DNA from: Bacillus andreraoultii
Lineage (GTDB): Bacteria; Bacillota; Bacilli; Bacillales; Caldibacillaceae
Reading direction: 5' to 3'
Assembly: GCF_001244735.1 (NCBI RefSeq)
Contig: NZ_LN868937.1
Location: 1,919,000 to 1,982,999, forward strand
Length of the DNA: 64,000 nucleotides
Position 1 is the stretch's first letter, and each line of letters starts with the position of its first letter. A model generated the notes under the pieces. It was not told the DNA's origin, did not search any database, and saw nothing but the letters and a program-made list of their open reading frames with translations. This document shows positions 1 to 9,682 of this stretch, one piece after another. The position numbers and the translations under genes are program-made.

Positions 1-4
1 CTTA

Positions 5-517
5 ATGTATGAGGCAATTTTAGATATAGCTCATACACTAACAGGAGAAACAGAGCAAACTGCTGTGTTAACGGAATTAGAACATTTATTTATTAGAGAA
101 GGAAATCGAATTAGTTACGAAAACTGCTTAGTAGAAGAACTTGATGGGAAAGTTGTGGGAATATCAATATCTTATCCTGGGAAAGATGCTTATTTTTTGG
201 ATCAAGCAATCAAAGAATATATTAAGAACAAAAAAGGAATTGTACCAATGATAGATAAGGAAGCGGATGAGACTGATTTTTATATCGATACATTAAGTGT
301 GAATCGGGCTTACCGTGGGCAAAAAATTGGAACAGAACTTTTACGTGCTTCGGTAAAAAAAGGAAAAGAAAAAGGTTATAAGACAGCTTCCCTGCTAGTT
401 GAACAAAATAATGAGAAGGCACGAAAATTATACGAGCGACAACATTTTATATATAAGAAAACTGTAACAGTTCACAACCATCTCTATGATTATTTGGTGA
501 AAAGTGTAGATGCTTAA
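5..517 (+). CDS. GNAT family N-acetyltransferase, probably 5'-truncated by window edge
   Basis: This is a GCN5-related N-acetyltransferase of unknown substrate. The acetyl-CoA pyrophosphate-binding loop is visible as RGQKIGTELL near residue 105, followed by a helix and the ARKLYERQHF segment typical of the family's last strand-helix unit. The first in-frame ATG lies only 4 bases into the window, no ribosome binding site can be seen, and most GNAT proteins carry an extra strand and helix (about 15-20 residues) before the point where this one starts. I therefore think the real start lies upstream of the window. It reads toward htpG but is separated from it by a full promoter and operator. Confidence 0.75.
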   Translation: MYEAILDIAHTLTGETEQTAVLTELEHLFIREGNRISYENCLVEELDGKVVGISISYPGKDAYFLDQAIKEYIKNKKGIVPMIDKEADETDFYIDTLSVNRAYRGQKIGTELLRASVKKGKEKGYKTASLLVEQNNEKARKLYERQHFIYKKTVTVHNHLYDYLVKSVDA

Positions 518-523
518 AATATA

Positions 524-552
524 TTGACAGAAAACCGATTCTATGATATTTA
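524..552 (+). promoter_or_regulatory. sigma-A-type promoter of htpG
   Basis: TTGACA at 524-529 matches the -35 consensus exactly. TATTTA at 547-552 sits 17 bp downstream as a weaker -10. The CIRCE-like operator begins 11 bp after it, so it would overlap the transcription start and early leader, which is the usual arrangement for HrcA control. Confidence 0.65.
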
Positions 553-563
553 ATTAATGTTAG

Positions 564-590
564 TTAGCACTTAGAGTGTAAGAGTGCTAA
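564..590 (+). promoter_or_regulatory. CIRCE-like operator (HrcA site) upstream of htpG
   Basis: The sequence reads TTAGCACTT, nine spacer bases, then GAGTGCTAA. The established CIRCE consensus is TTAGCACTC-N9-GAGTGCTAA, so only one arm base differs and the spacer is exactly nine. It lies between the promoter and the htpG ribosome binding site. In B. subtilis CIRCE controls groESL and the dnaK operon but not htpG, so HrcA control of htpG here is an inference from position and sequence. Confidence 0.85.
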
Positions 591-636
591 AATAAGAAGG
601 ACGATATTCATTTTAGCAATGAAAGGAGAAAAAAGA

Positions 637-2517
637 ATGGAGATAAAACAGTTCCAAGCGGAATCAAAACGACTATTAGACATGATGATTAACTCCATTT
701 ATACAAAAAAAGAGGTATTTTTACGGGAATTAATTTCTAATGCAAGTGATGCCATTGATAAAATTTACTATAAAGCATTAACAGATGATTCACTTACATT
801 CGATAAAGACAACTATTACATACGTATTGTCCCAAATAAAGAAGAACGTACCTTAGCGATTATCGATACTGGAATTGGAATGACAAAAGAAGAATTAGAA
901 GCAAACTTAGGTACAATTGCAAAAAGTGGTTCGCTTGCGTTTAAACAAGAAAATGAGATTAAAGATGGCTTTGATATAATCGGTCAATTTGGTGTCGGCT
1001 TTTACGCTGCATTTATGGTTGCTGACGTTGTAACAGTAATTAGTAAAGCACTCGGTGCAACGGAAGCGTATAAATGGGAATCTCATGGCGCCGATGGCTA
1101 TACAATTGAGTCAACTGAAAAAGCTGAAGTCGGAACGGAAATCATTTTAAAACTAAAAGAGAACACTGAAGACGAATCGTACGACGAATTTTTGGATGAA
1201 TGGCGTTTAAAAGAAGTGATAAAAAAATACTCCGACTTTATTCGCTATCCAATCAAAATGGAAGTAACACATTCCAAGCCGAAAGATGACGATAGTAATG
1301 AGTATGTAGATTATAAAGAAGAAGAAACAATTAATAGTATGGTACCAATCTGGAAGAAAAATAAAAGTGAGTTAACTGATGAAGATTATCTTAACTTTTA
1401 TAATGAAAAGCGATATGGCTTCGATCAACCGTTAAAACATATTCATATTAGTGTTGACGGAACGGTTCGCTATAATGCGATTTTATATATCCCAGAACGG
1501 GCACCGTACGATTTTTACACACCTGAGTATGAAAAAGGCTTAGAATTGTACTCTAATGGCGTGTTAATTATGAATAAATGTGCCGACTTACTCCCAGATT
1601 ACTTTAGTTTTGTGAAAGGGATGGTCGATTCAGAAGACTTATCATTAAACATCTCCCGTGAAATGTTACAACATGACCGCCAATTAAAAGTCATTGCAAA
1701 GAATATTAAAAATAAAATTAAACGGGAACTAGAAAATCTATTAAAAAATGATAGAGAGAATTTTGAAAAGTTTTATGAAGCCTTTGGACGTCAACTAAAA
1801 TTTGGTGTATATAATAACTTTGGTTCTGAAAAGGAAGTTTTGCAAGATTTACTTTTATTCTACTCTTCTAAAGAGAAAAAATTAGTCACTCTTGCCGAAT
1901 ATGTTGAACGTATGCCTGAGGAACAAAAATATATTTACTATGCAACAGGAGACTCCATTGATCGGATTGATAAATTACCACAAACAGAACTTGTCGCTGA
2001 TAAAGGGTATGAAATTCTTTACTTCACTGAAGATATAGATGAATTCGCTGTGAAAATGTTAATGAACTATAAAGAAAAGGAATTTAAATCTGTATCTGAT
2101 AGTGATTTAGGGATTGATTCTCCAGAAGATCAAAAAGAAACAGAAGCAGAAGAAAAAGAGTACAAAGAATTGTTCGAATATATGGCTGGTGTTCTTGGTG
2201 ACAAAGTGAAAAAGGTAAAAGTATCGAAACGTTTAAAAACACACCCTGTTTGTCTATCAACAGAAGGTGAAGTGACGATTGAAATGGAAAAAGTATTGAA
2301 CGCGATGCCAAACGGTCAACAAGTGAAAGCGGAAAAGGTACTTGAAATTAATACACATCACGACGTGTTTAAATCCCTTCAACACGCTTTTGAAAATGAT
2401 AAAGAAAAACTTGAGCTGTTTACAAAACTTCTTTATAATCAAGCGTTATTAATTGAAGGTTTACCAATTGAAGATCCAGTTGCCTTCACAAATGATATGT
2501 GTAAAGTAATGGTGTAA
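637..2517 (+). CDS. htpG: Molecular chaperone HtpG (Hsp90)
   Basis: HtpG is the bacterial Hsp90, a cytosolic ATP-dependent dimeric chaperone. The GHKL ATPase domain is at the N terminus: the Mg-binding helix [12 protein letters not shown] near residue 31, DTGIGM near 80, and the lid glycines [11 protein letters not shown] near 115. A middle domain ([11 protein letters not shown]) and C-terminal dimerisation domain follow. The product is 626 residues, the normal bacterial length. A start at 619 is in frame, but the sequence AAAGGAG lies between 619 and 637, so I chose the ATG at 637, which begins [10 protein letters not shown] as in homologues. The gene is monocistronic, with a promoter and CIRCE upstream and a terminator downstream. 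Confidence 0.97.
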   Translation: MEIKQFQAESKRLLDMMINSIYTKKEVFLRELISNASDAIDKIYYKALTDDSLTFDKDNYYIRIVPNKEERTLAIIDTGIGMTKEELEANLGTIAKSGSLAFKQENEIKDGFDIIGQFGVGFYAAFMVADVVTVISKALGATEAYKWESHGADGYTIESTEKAEVGTEIILKLKENTEDESYDEFLDEWRLKEVIKKYSDFIRYPIKMEVTHSKPKDDDSNEYVDYKEEETINSMVPIWKKNKSELTDEDYLNFYNEKRYGFDQPLKHIHISVDGTVRYNAILYIPERAPYDFYTPEYEKGLELYSNGVLIMNKCADLLPDYFSFVKGMVDSEDLSLNISREMLQHDRQLKVIAKNIKNKIKRELENLLKNDRENFEKFYEAFGRQLKFGVYNNFGSEKEVLQDLLLFYSSKEKKLVTLAEYVERMPEEQKYIYYATGDSIDRIDKLPQTELVADKGYEILYFTEDIDEFAVKMLMNYKEKEFKSVSDSDLGIDSPEDQKETEAEEKEYKELFEYMAGVLGDKVKKVKVSKRLKTHPVCLSTEGEVTIEMEKVLNAMPNGQQVKAEKVLEINTHHDVFKSLQHAFENDKEKLELFTKLLYNQALLIEGLPIEDPVAFTNDMCKVMV

Positions 2518-2521
2518 GAAG

Positions 2522-2560
2522 AAAAGAGTGCAAGGATGCTTTTTCCCTTGCACTCTTTTA
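2522..2560. terminator. bidirectional rho-independent terminator
   Basis: Complementary arms AAGAGTGCAAGG and CCTTGCACTCTT flank a 10-base loop and are bordered by A and T runs. The hairpin sits between the convergent htpG and yeiH genes and can serve both strands. Confidence 0.85.
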
Positions 2561-2585
2561 TATACTAGTACGTTGTAGGATTTTT

Positions 2586-3641
2586 TCATTCTATTTGAAC
2601 AACAAAAAAGCTAATCACACTTAATAAAATTGAAATGGTAACCATTGCAACAAGCGGCCGTATTGCTTTTGTACGAAGATCATGTAAGCTAATATTTAAT
2701 CCTAGCCCAACCATCGCCGCGGTTAAACACCATGCCGTAAATGTTGCTACACCAGACATAAATCGATCACTTATTGGAATCGAATGACCAAGTACATAAC
2801 TACCTAATAAACTCATTAGAATAAAACCAAGTAAAAACCAAGGAAAGTCGATTTTTGTATGTTCATTTGTATTCGTTTGCTTCTTCTTGTTAACAATATA
2901 AATCAATATAAAACAAAGAGGAACGAGTAAAAAGACGCGACCTAATTTTGCTAGAAGTGCCATCGCTGTTGCATCACTACCGGCAGGATCTGCTGCCAAG
3001 GCGACATGGGCTAATTCATGTAATGTCATTCCAGACCAAATGCCGTATTGTACATCTGTTAACGGTAATATGGGACGTAAGATTGTATAAATAATAGAAA
3101 ACAAAGTACCTACGAGAGCAATCATTGCTACTCCAATAGCTGTATCCTCATCTTTTGCCTGAATAATCGGTGCAACGGCGGCAATTGCTGCAGCGCCACA
3201 CACACCCGTACCAATCCCTGCTAACAATGAAATTTCCTTATCTGCCTTTAACATTTTGGCTAGATATAATGTTCCAAAGATCGAAAATATAATAACACCG
3301 GCGTCACGAAAAACAAGCCCGATTCCATCATGTAAAATAATATCGATGTTCAATTTCAACCCGTATAAAATAATCGCAAGGCGCAATAATTTTTTTGACG
3401 AAAACGTTATTCCTTTTTGAATCACTGTTGGGTAACCGAATATTTGGCGATAAAGTATCGCGATTAAAATTGCAGTAGCCATTTGACCAATGTGGTTAAA
3501 AATTGGTAACTTCGCAATAAAATAACCAATTAAAGCAATGATAAAGGTAAAAGTGACACCACCAAGCAAAAAAAATCTTCCTTTTTGATTTTGCTTTTCC
3601 TTTAATTCAGGTTTAAACCGATCCTTTTCTACTGTATTCAT
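2586..3641 (-). CDS. YeiH/UPF0324 family putative sulfate/sulfite-type exporter
   Basis: This is a polytopic membrane protein of the YeiH (UPF0324, Cons_hypoth698) family, often annotated as a putative sulfate exporter. About ten hydrophobic segments are visible. Family hallmarks include GTGVCGAAAIAAVAPII in the middle, the GIWSGMTLHELAHVALAA stretch and the GLGLNISL segment near the C terminus. The frame stays open to a GTG at 3671. The ATG at 3641, preceded by GAGAGGGACGTGG, is the more likely start and gives 351 residues. It is divergent from a LysR regulator at 3760, the same pairing as yeiE-yeiH in Escherichia coli, which suggests control by that regulator. The transported substrate is inferred only from the family. 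Confidence 0.85.
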   Translation of the reverse strand: MNTVEKDRFKPELKEKQNQKGRFFLLGGVTFTFIIALIGYFIAKLPIFNHIGQMATAILIAILYRQIFGYPTVIQKGITFSSKKLLRLAIILYGLKLNIDIILHDGIGLVFRDAGVIIFSIFGTLYLAKMLKADKEISLLAGIGTGVCGAAAIAAVAPIIQAKDEDTAIGVAMIALVGTLFSIIYTILRPILPLTDVQYGIWSGMTLHELAHVALAADPAGSDATAMALLAKLGRVFLLVPLCFILIYIVNKKKQTNTNEHTKIDFPWFLLGFILMSLLGSYVLGHSIPISDRFMSGVATFTAWCLTAAMVGLGLNISLHDLRTKAIRPLVAMVTISILLSVISFFVVQIE

Positions 3642-3759
3642 GATTTTCCACGTCCCTCTCCCAAATTTCACCTTTTAACCATACTGCAATACTAACTATA
3701 AGTAAAATAAATATATATAATAAGAGTGATAAGTAATTTTTATGCAAAGGAGAACTAAA

Positions 3760-4674
3760 ATGGATCAACAATTACTTGTATTTGTGACGGTGGCTGAATT
3801 AGGTAATTTTACAAAAGCAGCAGAAAAACTTCATATGACTCAGCCAGCGGTAAGTCAGTATGTACAAAGCATCGAACGGAATTATGGAATGAAATTATTA
3901 GAAAGAAGTAACAAGTTTGTTCGCTTAAATAAGCCTGGTGAAATTGTATATTATCATGCAAAAGAAATCTTGAGCTTATATATAAAAATTGAAAATTTAT
4001 TAGATGATTTATCGAAACAGCCAAAAGGGCCATTAAAAATTGGAGCTAGCTATTCTTATGGTGAATATGTATTACCTAATTTAATTGCAAAATTACATGA
4101 AGCTTATCCAGATATTAGTCCCACGATAACGATTGGAAATACGAAGGAAGTTGCTGAACTTGTAAGTAAAAATCAGCTTGACATTGGTATCATTGAAGGA
4201 TGGTACAATGACTCTCAATTACAAATTGAAACATTTGCAGATGATGCGATGTATATTGTCACATCTGCAAATCATCCGTTGGCCAATCGGAGGGAAGAAG
4301 TAGAATTTACCGATTTAGAAAAAGAAACGTGGATTATTAGAGAAGAGGGTTCAGGGACAAGAGAAGCTACAGAGAAATTATTTAAACAGTTATCGATTTC
4401 CCCTGAAAATTTCATGGTATTTGGGAGCACCCAGTTAATCAAAGAATCCGTTGAAGCAGGTTTAGGAATTACACTACTGTCACAATGGACTTTTCGTAAA
4501 GAGGAAAAACTAAGCTTATTAAAGACACTTCCAATGAAAGGAACACCATTTAAAAGAAAGTTTTCCATCGTTTATAAAAAAGCTGCCTATATTACGAAAG
4601 CACTAGAAGTTTTTATTGAACTATTAAAAAATGATAAAGGGAAAAGAAACAACGCATGGGACATACAAAACTAG
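3760..4674 (+). CDS. LysR family transcriptional regulator (YeiE/CysL-like)
   Basis: This is a LysR-type regulator. The N-terminal winged helix-turn-helix spans about residues 1-60, with FTKAAEKLHMTQPAVSQ as the recognition region. A substrate-binding domain follows, with the DIGIIEG motif near residue 140. The 304-residue length is normal. The ATG at 3760 follows AAAGGAG at 3746-3752; an in-frame ATG at 3742 lies upstream of that site and is unlikely. It is divergently arranged with the YeiH-type exporter across about 118 bp of AT-rich sequence, so it probably controls the exporter and itself. A role in sulfite or cysteine-sulfur response is inferred by analogy to YeiE and CysL. Confidence 0.87.
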   Translation: MDQQLLVFVTVAELGNFTKAAEKLHMTQPAVSQYVQSIERNYGMKLLERSNKFVRLNKPGEIVYYHAKEILSLYIKIENLLDDLSKQPKGPLKIGASYSYGEYVLPNLIAKLHEAYPDISPTITIGNTKEVAELVSKNQLDIGIIEGWYNDSQLQIETFADDAMYIVTSANHPLANRREEVEFTDLEKETWIIREEGSGTREATEKLFKQLSISPENFMVFGSTQLIKESVEAGLGITLLSQWTFRKEEKLSLLKTLPMKGTPFKRKFSIVYKKAAYITKALEVFIELLKNDKGKRNNAWDIQN

Positions 4675-4763
4675 ACATAATTCAACATTGCTATTTGTAG
4701 CCATCTTTATTAAAATAAACTTGTAAATATTCTGTTAATTTAGAAATTAGGGAGGGGTTCGTA

Positions 4764-6371
4764 TTGAAGACAACGTCACATGAGGATTTTACGAAAGTTC
4801 TACAACGAGTAAGGAGGAATACGTTAGGAGATTTGCTTACAAGAACGAGGGAAAGATTGCCTAATAAATTCGCAATCGCCTACAAAGAAACGCGATTAAC
4901 TTATCGTGAACTTGATGATCTTGTGAACCAAACAGCGCATGGCTTTCTTAAAGATGGAATGGATCAAGGTGATATGATTGCTGTCATGTCAAAAAACAGT
5001 TTGGATTTTGTCATTGTAAATTTTGCTTTAGCTCGAATTGGAGCGGTTATGATTCCATTGAATTATATGCTTTCGACCCAAGACGTTGCGTACATATTGA
5101 ATCATGCTAGTGTGAAAGGTTTCCTTGCAGCAAAAGAGTATGCACCATTACTCGATAAAGCAGCAGATAAATTACCGATTCAATTCCGTTATTTAATGGA
5201 ATACAAAAGTACGAACCCCCTCCCAAATACACTTGGGAAATGGAAATCGTTAGCTGCTGTTTGCGCGGAGCAACCAACTGAATTAGTTGAGGCTGAACTT
5301 GATGATGAATCTCTCGCACACGTTTTATATACGAGTGGAACGGAATCCCGTCCAAAGGGAGTCATGTTAACGCATAAAAGTCTTGTAAGTGAATATGTGA
5401 GTTGTATTGTTAATGGAGAAATGTCTGAGGATGATGTTTGTATTCACGCTTTACCTTTATACCATAGTGCTCAGCTCCATTGTTTTCTAGGTCCGAGCAT
5501 ATACTTAGGATCGAGTGGGATTATTCTTGATGGTGCGAAACCAGTGGATATTTTAGAAACCGTTGAAAAAGAAAAAGTTACACAATTATTTTGCCCACCA
5601 ACGGTATGGATTGCTCTTTTACGCCATACAGATTTTGGGAAAAGAGACTTATCTACATTAAAAAATTGTTATTATGGTGCGGCGATTATGCCAATGGAAG
5701 TTTTAAAAGAGTTGTCTCGGCGCTTGCCTCAAGCACGATTCTTTAATTTTTACGGTCAAACTGAAGTTGCTCCACTTGCAACCGTTCTAAAACCGGAAGA
5801 CCAAATGCGAAAATTAGGTTCGGCAGGAAAACCAAGCTTACATGTTCAAACGAAAATCGTTGATGAACATGATCAAGAGGTACCTCGTGGGGTGATTGGT
5901 GAAATTGTTCATCGTACACCACATGCGATGCTTGGCTATTTATATGATTCGGAAAAAACAGCTGAAGCATTCCGCAATGGTTGGTTCCATAGTGGAGACC
6001 TAGGTGTCATGGATGAGGATGGCTATATTACGATTGTCGACCGAAAAAAGGATATGATCAAAACCGGTGGTGTAAATGTATCGAGTCGTGAAGTAGAGGA
6101 AGCAATTTATCAATTAGATGGGGTTTCCGAAGTAGCTGTGATTAGTATACCTGATCCATATTGGATTGAGGCGGTGACGGCTATCATCGTACCAAAAGAA
6201 GGTGCAAATTTAACAAAAGAGCAAGTTCTCAAATTTTGTCATAAAAACCTATCAAAATTCAAAGTTCCTAAATTTATTGAATTTGCCACAGAATTACCAA
6301 AAAATCCTAGTGGAAAGCTATTAAAACGAACATTGAGAGAATGGTATAAAGACTTAGGATCAAAAGGTTAA
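4764..6371 (+). CDS. Acyl-CoA synthetase (AMP-forming), long/medium-chain fatty acid-CoA ligase type
   Basis: This enzyme activates a carboxylic acid to an acyl-AMP and then to an acyl-CoA. ANL-superfamily motifs appear in order: the phosphate-binding loop YTSGTESRPKGVMLTH near residue 188, FYGQTE near 327, HSGDLG near 411, DRKKDMIKTGG near 426, and the catalytic lysine in NPSGKLLKR near 515. The P-loop reads TSGTES instead of the usual TSGTTG. The 535-residue length fits FadD-type ligases. The start codon is TTG at 4764 with GGGAGGGG about 8 bases upstream. It stands alone between the LysR gene and a strong terminator. The chain length of its substrate cannot be read from sequence. Confidence 0.9.
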   Translation: MKTTSHEDFTKVLQRVRRNTLGDLLTRTRERLPNKFAIAYKETRLTYRELDDLVNQTAHGFLKDGMDQGDMIAVMSKNSLDFVIVNFALARIGAVMIPLNYMLSTQDVAYILNHASVKGFLAAKEYAPLLDKAADKLPIQFRYLMEYKSTNPLPNTLGKWKSLAAVCAEQPTELVEAELDDESLAHVLYTSGTESRPKGVMLTHKSLVSEYVSCIVNGEMSEDDVCIHALPLYHSAQLHCFLGPSIYLGSSGIILDGAKPVDILETVEKEKVTQLFCPPTVWIALLRHTDFGKRDLSTLKNCYYGAAIMPMEVLKELSRRLPQARFFNFYGQTEVAPLATVLKPEDQMRKLGSAGKPSLHVQTKIVDEHDQEVPRGVIGEIVHRTPHAMLGYLYDSEKTAEAFRNGWFHSGDLGVMDEDGYITIVDRKKDMIKTGGVNVSSREVEEAIYQLDGVSEVAVISIPDPYWIEAVTAIIVPKEGANLTKEQVLKFCHKNLSKFKVPKFIEFATELPKNPSGKLLKRTLREWYKDLGSKG

Positions 6372-6420
6372 CTTTTGATAACTGTAAATAAAGATTTCAA
6401 AACTTGAATAATAAAAGGAT

Positions 6421-6455
6421 GGCGCATGAATCATATGATTTATGTGCCTTTTTTC
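6421..6455 (+). terminator. rho-independent terminator after the acyl-CoA synthetase
   Basis: A 14-bp stem (GGCGCATGAATCAT with ATGATTTATGTGCC, two G-U pairs) is followed by TTTTTT. An open frame of 91 codons crosses this hairpin, which argues that the frame is not a gene. Confidence 0.85.
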
Positions 6456-6735
6456 TGTTAATTTTTCTATCTCCAACATTTCATGAAATAAAATTATTGG
6501 GCATCTATCATGACGGTACTTATATCATATCACGACAAAAGATGATAGATTATCGTGGATTTATAAAAATTAAGGCTATTAATCTAAGGCATGTCTTAAT
6601 AGAGGTACATATAGATATAATACAAAATAACAAAAGAGACAGATGGAGGGCAAGGATAAATGAGGAAGGGTGTAAATAGTATGAGAAAATACATGAAATG
6701 ACTGGTAATTTATGTAGAAAGGAGTATCAATAAAT
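6456..6735 (+). other. noncoding leader region upstream of the ArsB-type pump
   Basis: I see no convincing gene in this interval. A TATAAT near 6614 could be a -10 element for the pump gene, but its -35 is poor. AGAAAGGAG just before 6736 is the ribosome binding site of the pump. No ArsR-type operator or riboswitch could be recognised. Confidence 0.4.
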
Positions 6736-8091
6736 ATGAATATCATTACTTGGTTAACAATCTTTACTTTTCTAGGTACGTTAACCTTTATACTTTGGAG
6801 ACCGAGGGGGATGAATGAGGCAATACCAGCAACAGTCGGTGCAATAATTGTACTACTTTGTGGTAGTGTTACCTTCGCAGACCTTGGTATCATATTAGAT
6901 ACTATTAGCGGGGCAGCAATTACGATTATGGCTACAATTGTTATGGCCATTGTTCTAGAAAGTTTTGGCTTTTTTCACTGGGTTGCAGAAAAACTTGCTG
7001 AAAAAGCAAATGGTTCTGGCATTCGACTATTCTGGTATGTCAATCTCCTAAGTTTTCTCATGACACTGTTTTTTAACAATGATGGAAGCATTTTAATTAC
7101 AACACCTATTCTCGTCATGCTTTTAAATAATATGGGACTTAAGATGTATCAAAAAATCCCTTATTTACTATCAGGTGCATTAATTGCAACAGCATCTAGT
7201 GCCCCAATCGGTGTTAGTAATATCGTGAACTTAATTGCATTGAAAATTGTGGATATGGATCTGTATATGCATACCGCTATGATGTTTGTACCGGCGACTA
7301 CCGGTTTACTACTATTATCATGGTTACTGTACCTTTATTTTAAAAAGGATTTGCCACGAGTTATTCCGACAAATGTTTCTGGTCTGACATCGCCCTCTTA
7401 TCATCCACTGAAACCACTACTTATCGACTATGCTTCAGAAAAAGAACGTACTAAGTTTATGAGAAACGTATTATTATTCGTACTCTCCGTTCGTTTAAGT
7501 CTTTTTATCGCTTCTTTTTTAAACATTCCTATTTCTGTTATGGCTGTTCTTGGCTCACTAATTCTACTCAGTTGGAGGTGGAAACATTTAAAAATTCCAC
7601 CAACCGATATGTTGAAGAAAACACCGTGGTATATTATTGTTTTTGCCTTCAGTATGTATGTCGTGATTTACTCGTTAAATAATATTGGCTTAACAAATTG
7701 GCTCATACAGTTTATGGAACCAATCGTTTCTGGTAACCTTCTTTTTGCAAGTGTCTTAATGGGAGGGCTTATTTCTTTACTTTCCAATCTCTTTAATAAT
7801 CATCCTGCATTAATGATAGGTACATTAACATTAACTCATATGGATTTGGATACATTTACGTTAAAGGTTGCTTATTTAGCTAATGTAATTGGAAGTGATA
7901 TTGGTTCATTACTTCTTCCAATAGGTACACTTGCCACATTAATGTGGATGCACATTATACGTAAAGGCGGAATAAAACTTAGTTGGTGGAAATATATCCA
8001 AATTACAATTAGTGTTATACCCGCAGCAACACTTTTCACATTAGTTCTTTTATATTTCTGGGTAGCATTCATTTTTCGTAGTGTACTATAA
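6736..8091 (+). CDS. ArsB/NhaD-type ion transporter (putative arsenite efflux pump)
   Basis: This is a membrane transporter of the ArsB/NhaD (ion transporter) superfamily, similar in plan to B. subtilis YdfA. About ten to twelve hydrophobic helices are visible. The conserved FFNNDGSILITTPI stretch is near residue 115, and the repeat-related SNLFNNHPALMIGTLTL stretch is near residue 350. The 451-residue length is typical of the family. GAAAGGAG lies just upstream of the ATG at 6736. No arsR, arsC or arsA homologue is adjacent, so arsenite export is a family-level guess and another anion or a sodium/proton exchange role is possible. Confidence 0.75.
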   Translation: MNIITWLTIFTFLGTLTFILWRPRGMNEAIPATVGAIIVLLCGSVTFADLGIILDTISGAAITIMATIVMAIVLESFGFFHWVAEKLAEKANGSGIRLFWYVNLLSFLMTLFFNNDGSILITTPILVMLLNNMGLKMYQKIPYLLSGALIATASSAPIGVSNIVNLIALKIVDMDLYMHTAMMFVPATTGLLLLSWLLYLYFKKDLPRVIPTNVSGLTSPSYHPLKPLLIDYASEKERTKFMRNVLLFVLSVRLSLFIASFLNIPISVMAVLGSLILLSWRWKHLKIPPTDMLKKTPWYIIVFAFSMYVVIYSLNNIGLTNWLIQFMEPIVSGNLLFASVLMGGLISLLSNLFNNHPALMIGTLTLTHMDLDTFTLKVAYLANVIGSDIGSLLLPIGTLATLMWMHIIRKGGIKLSWWKYIQITISVIPAATLFTLVLLYFWVAFIFRSVL

Positions 8092-8279
8092 TCGTATGAT
8101 TACCTAAAAAATATCCAAATTTAAATAAAATGATTGTCATTTAGGGGACAATCCTATTCTACTAACTCTTAGGCAGAAACATATTTTTTATTGATCAGGT
8201 TAATTGTTTAGTTGCATCTCCATATGACACATATACTGCAAGTACAAAAGTATTAGAAAAAGTTGAAAGGAGAAATTAG

Positions 8280-8771
8280 ATGATGGCAAATTCTGAATTT
8301 CTGAAGAGTTTAGTAGGCAGAGATTTAAATATAAATGGAAGTAGTAGCAACAAAAAAAATAAAAATAATAAAAAGAAAGGCCCTGATGCAGTGTCTGGAG
8401 AGTTGTACGATGTAAAAGAGGATTATTTAGTCGTACTCTCAGATGATGGTGCCCAATATATTCGTCTAAATCACATAAAAACAATATCAGAAAACTTCTT
8501 TCATAACAATGATAATAAAAACCAAGACAATGATTCCGAGTATGATTTTGAAATTTATGAGGCGGATACTTTCAATGAATTGTTACGAAAATCTAGATAC
8601 AAATATTGTACCGTTAGCTCAGGAGGCCCAAATAAAGTACAAGGAATTATTGAAAGTGTAGACGATGACTTTGTTAACATCGTTTCAGAGAACGAATATG
8701 TTCAAATTCCTTTATATCATGTACGAATGATTGATTTTTCAGTCCAGCAAAATAATAATGACAAAAAATAA
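8280..8771 (+). CDS. CotB-like spore coat protein, paralogue 1
   Basis: This 163-residue protein has two copies of the small beta-barrel (Lsm-like) repeat found in CotB. Each has a G-rich entry (for example SGGPNKVQGII), a strand pair, and an ending of the form IRLNHIKTI or IPLYHVRMID. A lysine/asparagine-rich insert (KKNKNNKKK) sits in the first repeat. It lacks the long Ser/Lys tail of B. subtilis CotB. AAAGGAG at 8266-8272 serves the ATG at 8280 or 8283. The next gene starts 33 bases downstream, so the two are probably cotranscribed. The nearby cotG and cotH genes strongly support a role in the outer spore coat. Confidence 0.78.
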   Translation: MMANSEFLKSLVGRDLNINGSSSNKKNKNNKKKGPDAVSGELYDVKEDYLVVLSDDGAQYIRLNHIKTISENFFHNNDNKNQDNDSEYDFEIYEADTFNELLRKSRYKYCTVSSGGPNKVQGIIESVDDDFVNIVSENEYVQIPLYHVRMIDFSVQQNNNDKK

Positions 8772-8804
8772 GTTTTTCTTACAAAGGATAGGAGGAATTT
8801 AATA

Positions 8805-9464
8805 ATGATTGACCAAAGATCAAATATGAATGGAAGACAAAAAGAAAATAATCATACAGATCATCATAATAATTATGCGTCGCTAATGAATCAGTATGTG
8901 ACTATCAACGGGAACGGACCGGATAGTAACCAAGGGGTTTTATTAGGAGTAGGTAATGAACACCTTGCACTTCTAACAGAGAATGGCATTGTCTACTATC
9001 AGCTTAAACACATTAAAGGAGTTTCTAAACAACAAAATCATTCAAATAATATGAATGATTATGATTTAAACTTTGAAGTAGAAAAAGTAACTGGGTTTAA
9101 AGATGTATTAAAAGCATTTCGTCATAAATGGGTATATTTAAACGGTAACAAAAAACATTCGATTGAAGGGTTTCTCAGTGAGGTCCATGATGATCGAGTA
9201 ATCATCATAAATAACGGGGAAGTTTTTTATGTTTTTATCTACCATATTAAAAGTATCGGAGAAGCAGTAAAAAATAATAAAAATGATAAAGAGAATAAAA
9301 ATGAGCAAAAAAGTGAAGGGCATAAAAACACTTATAAAAGTGAAGACAAGAATTCACAGCACCAAGGAAAAGAGAATAAAAATAAGAATGGTCAACAACA
9401 TCGAAAGAAAAAAGCACATATCCTTATTAATAATGGAGAAATTTACTCGAACCATAAAAACTAG
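8805..9464 (+). CDS. CotB-like spore coat protein, paralogue 2, with basic tail
   Basis: Two CotB-type Lsm-like repeats occupy residues about 20-160 (NGPDSNQGVLLG ending in YYQLKHIKGV, then KHSIEGFLSE ending in VFIYHIKSI). They are followed by a 60-residue low-complexity tail rich in Lys, Asn, Glu, His and Gln. The tail corresponds in position to the Ser/Lys-rich tail of B. subtilis CotB, the part CotH is known to phosphorylate there, but this one contains only a few serines. GGAGGAATTTAATA precedes the ATG. It follows paralogue 1 by 33 bp. Of the three paralogues it looks closest in architecture to true CotB. Confidence 0.8.
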   Translation: MIDQRSNMNGRQKENNHTDHHNNYASLMNQYVTINGNGPDSNQGVLLGVGNEHLALLTENGIVYYQLKHIKGVSKQQNHSNNMNDYDLNFEVEKVTGFKDVLKAFRHKWVYLNGNKKHSIEGFLSEVHDDRVIIINNGEVFYVFIYHIKSIGEAVKNNKNDKENKNEQKSEGHKNTYKSEDKNSQHQGKENKNKNGQQHRKKKAHILINNGEIYSNHKN

Positions 9465-9613
9465 CTTGAAGCTTCTCAAAACTTCTTTCTATTATTCGCA
9501 TATTAAAAGATATGATCAAAAAATACAAAACGACTTGCGAATGAGTGTAGGTCGCCTGCTGTCCGAACATTCTAAGTAAAATATAATGGACATTTAAATA
9601 ATTCGATTGTTTT

Positions 9614-9645
9614 GGCTCTAGGTTACGATCAAGAGCCTTCTATTT
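9614..9645 (+). terminator. possible terminator after CotB-like paralogue 2
   Basis: GGCTCT at 9614 and AGAGCC at 9632 form a 6-bp stem followed by TTCTATTTTA. The U tract is interrupted, so termination may be partial. Confidence 0.5.
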
Positions 9646-9682
9646 TATCCTTACTTTAGTGTAGAAGGAAAGGAGGATAAGA

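Noticed and set aside
6404-6679. 91-residue ORF after the acyl-CoA synthetase
   Set aside because: It runs through a strong terminator hairpin, lacks a binding site and has no recognisable domain.
9283-9579. 98-residue lysine-rich ORF
   Set aside because: It overlaps the 3' half of the CotB-like gene in another frame; its composition is a shadow of that gene's basic tail.
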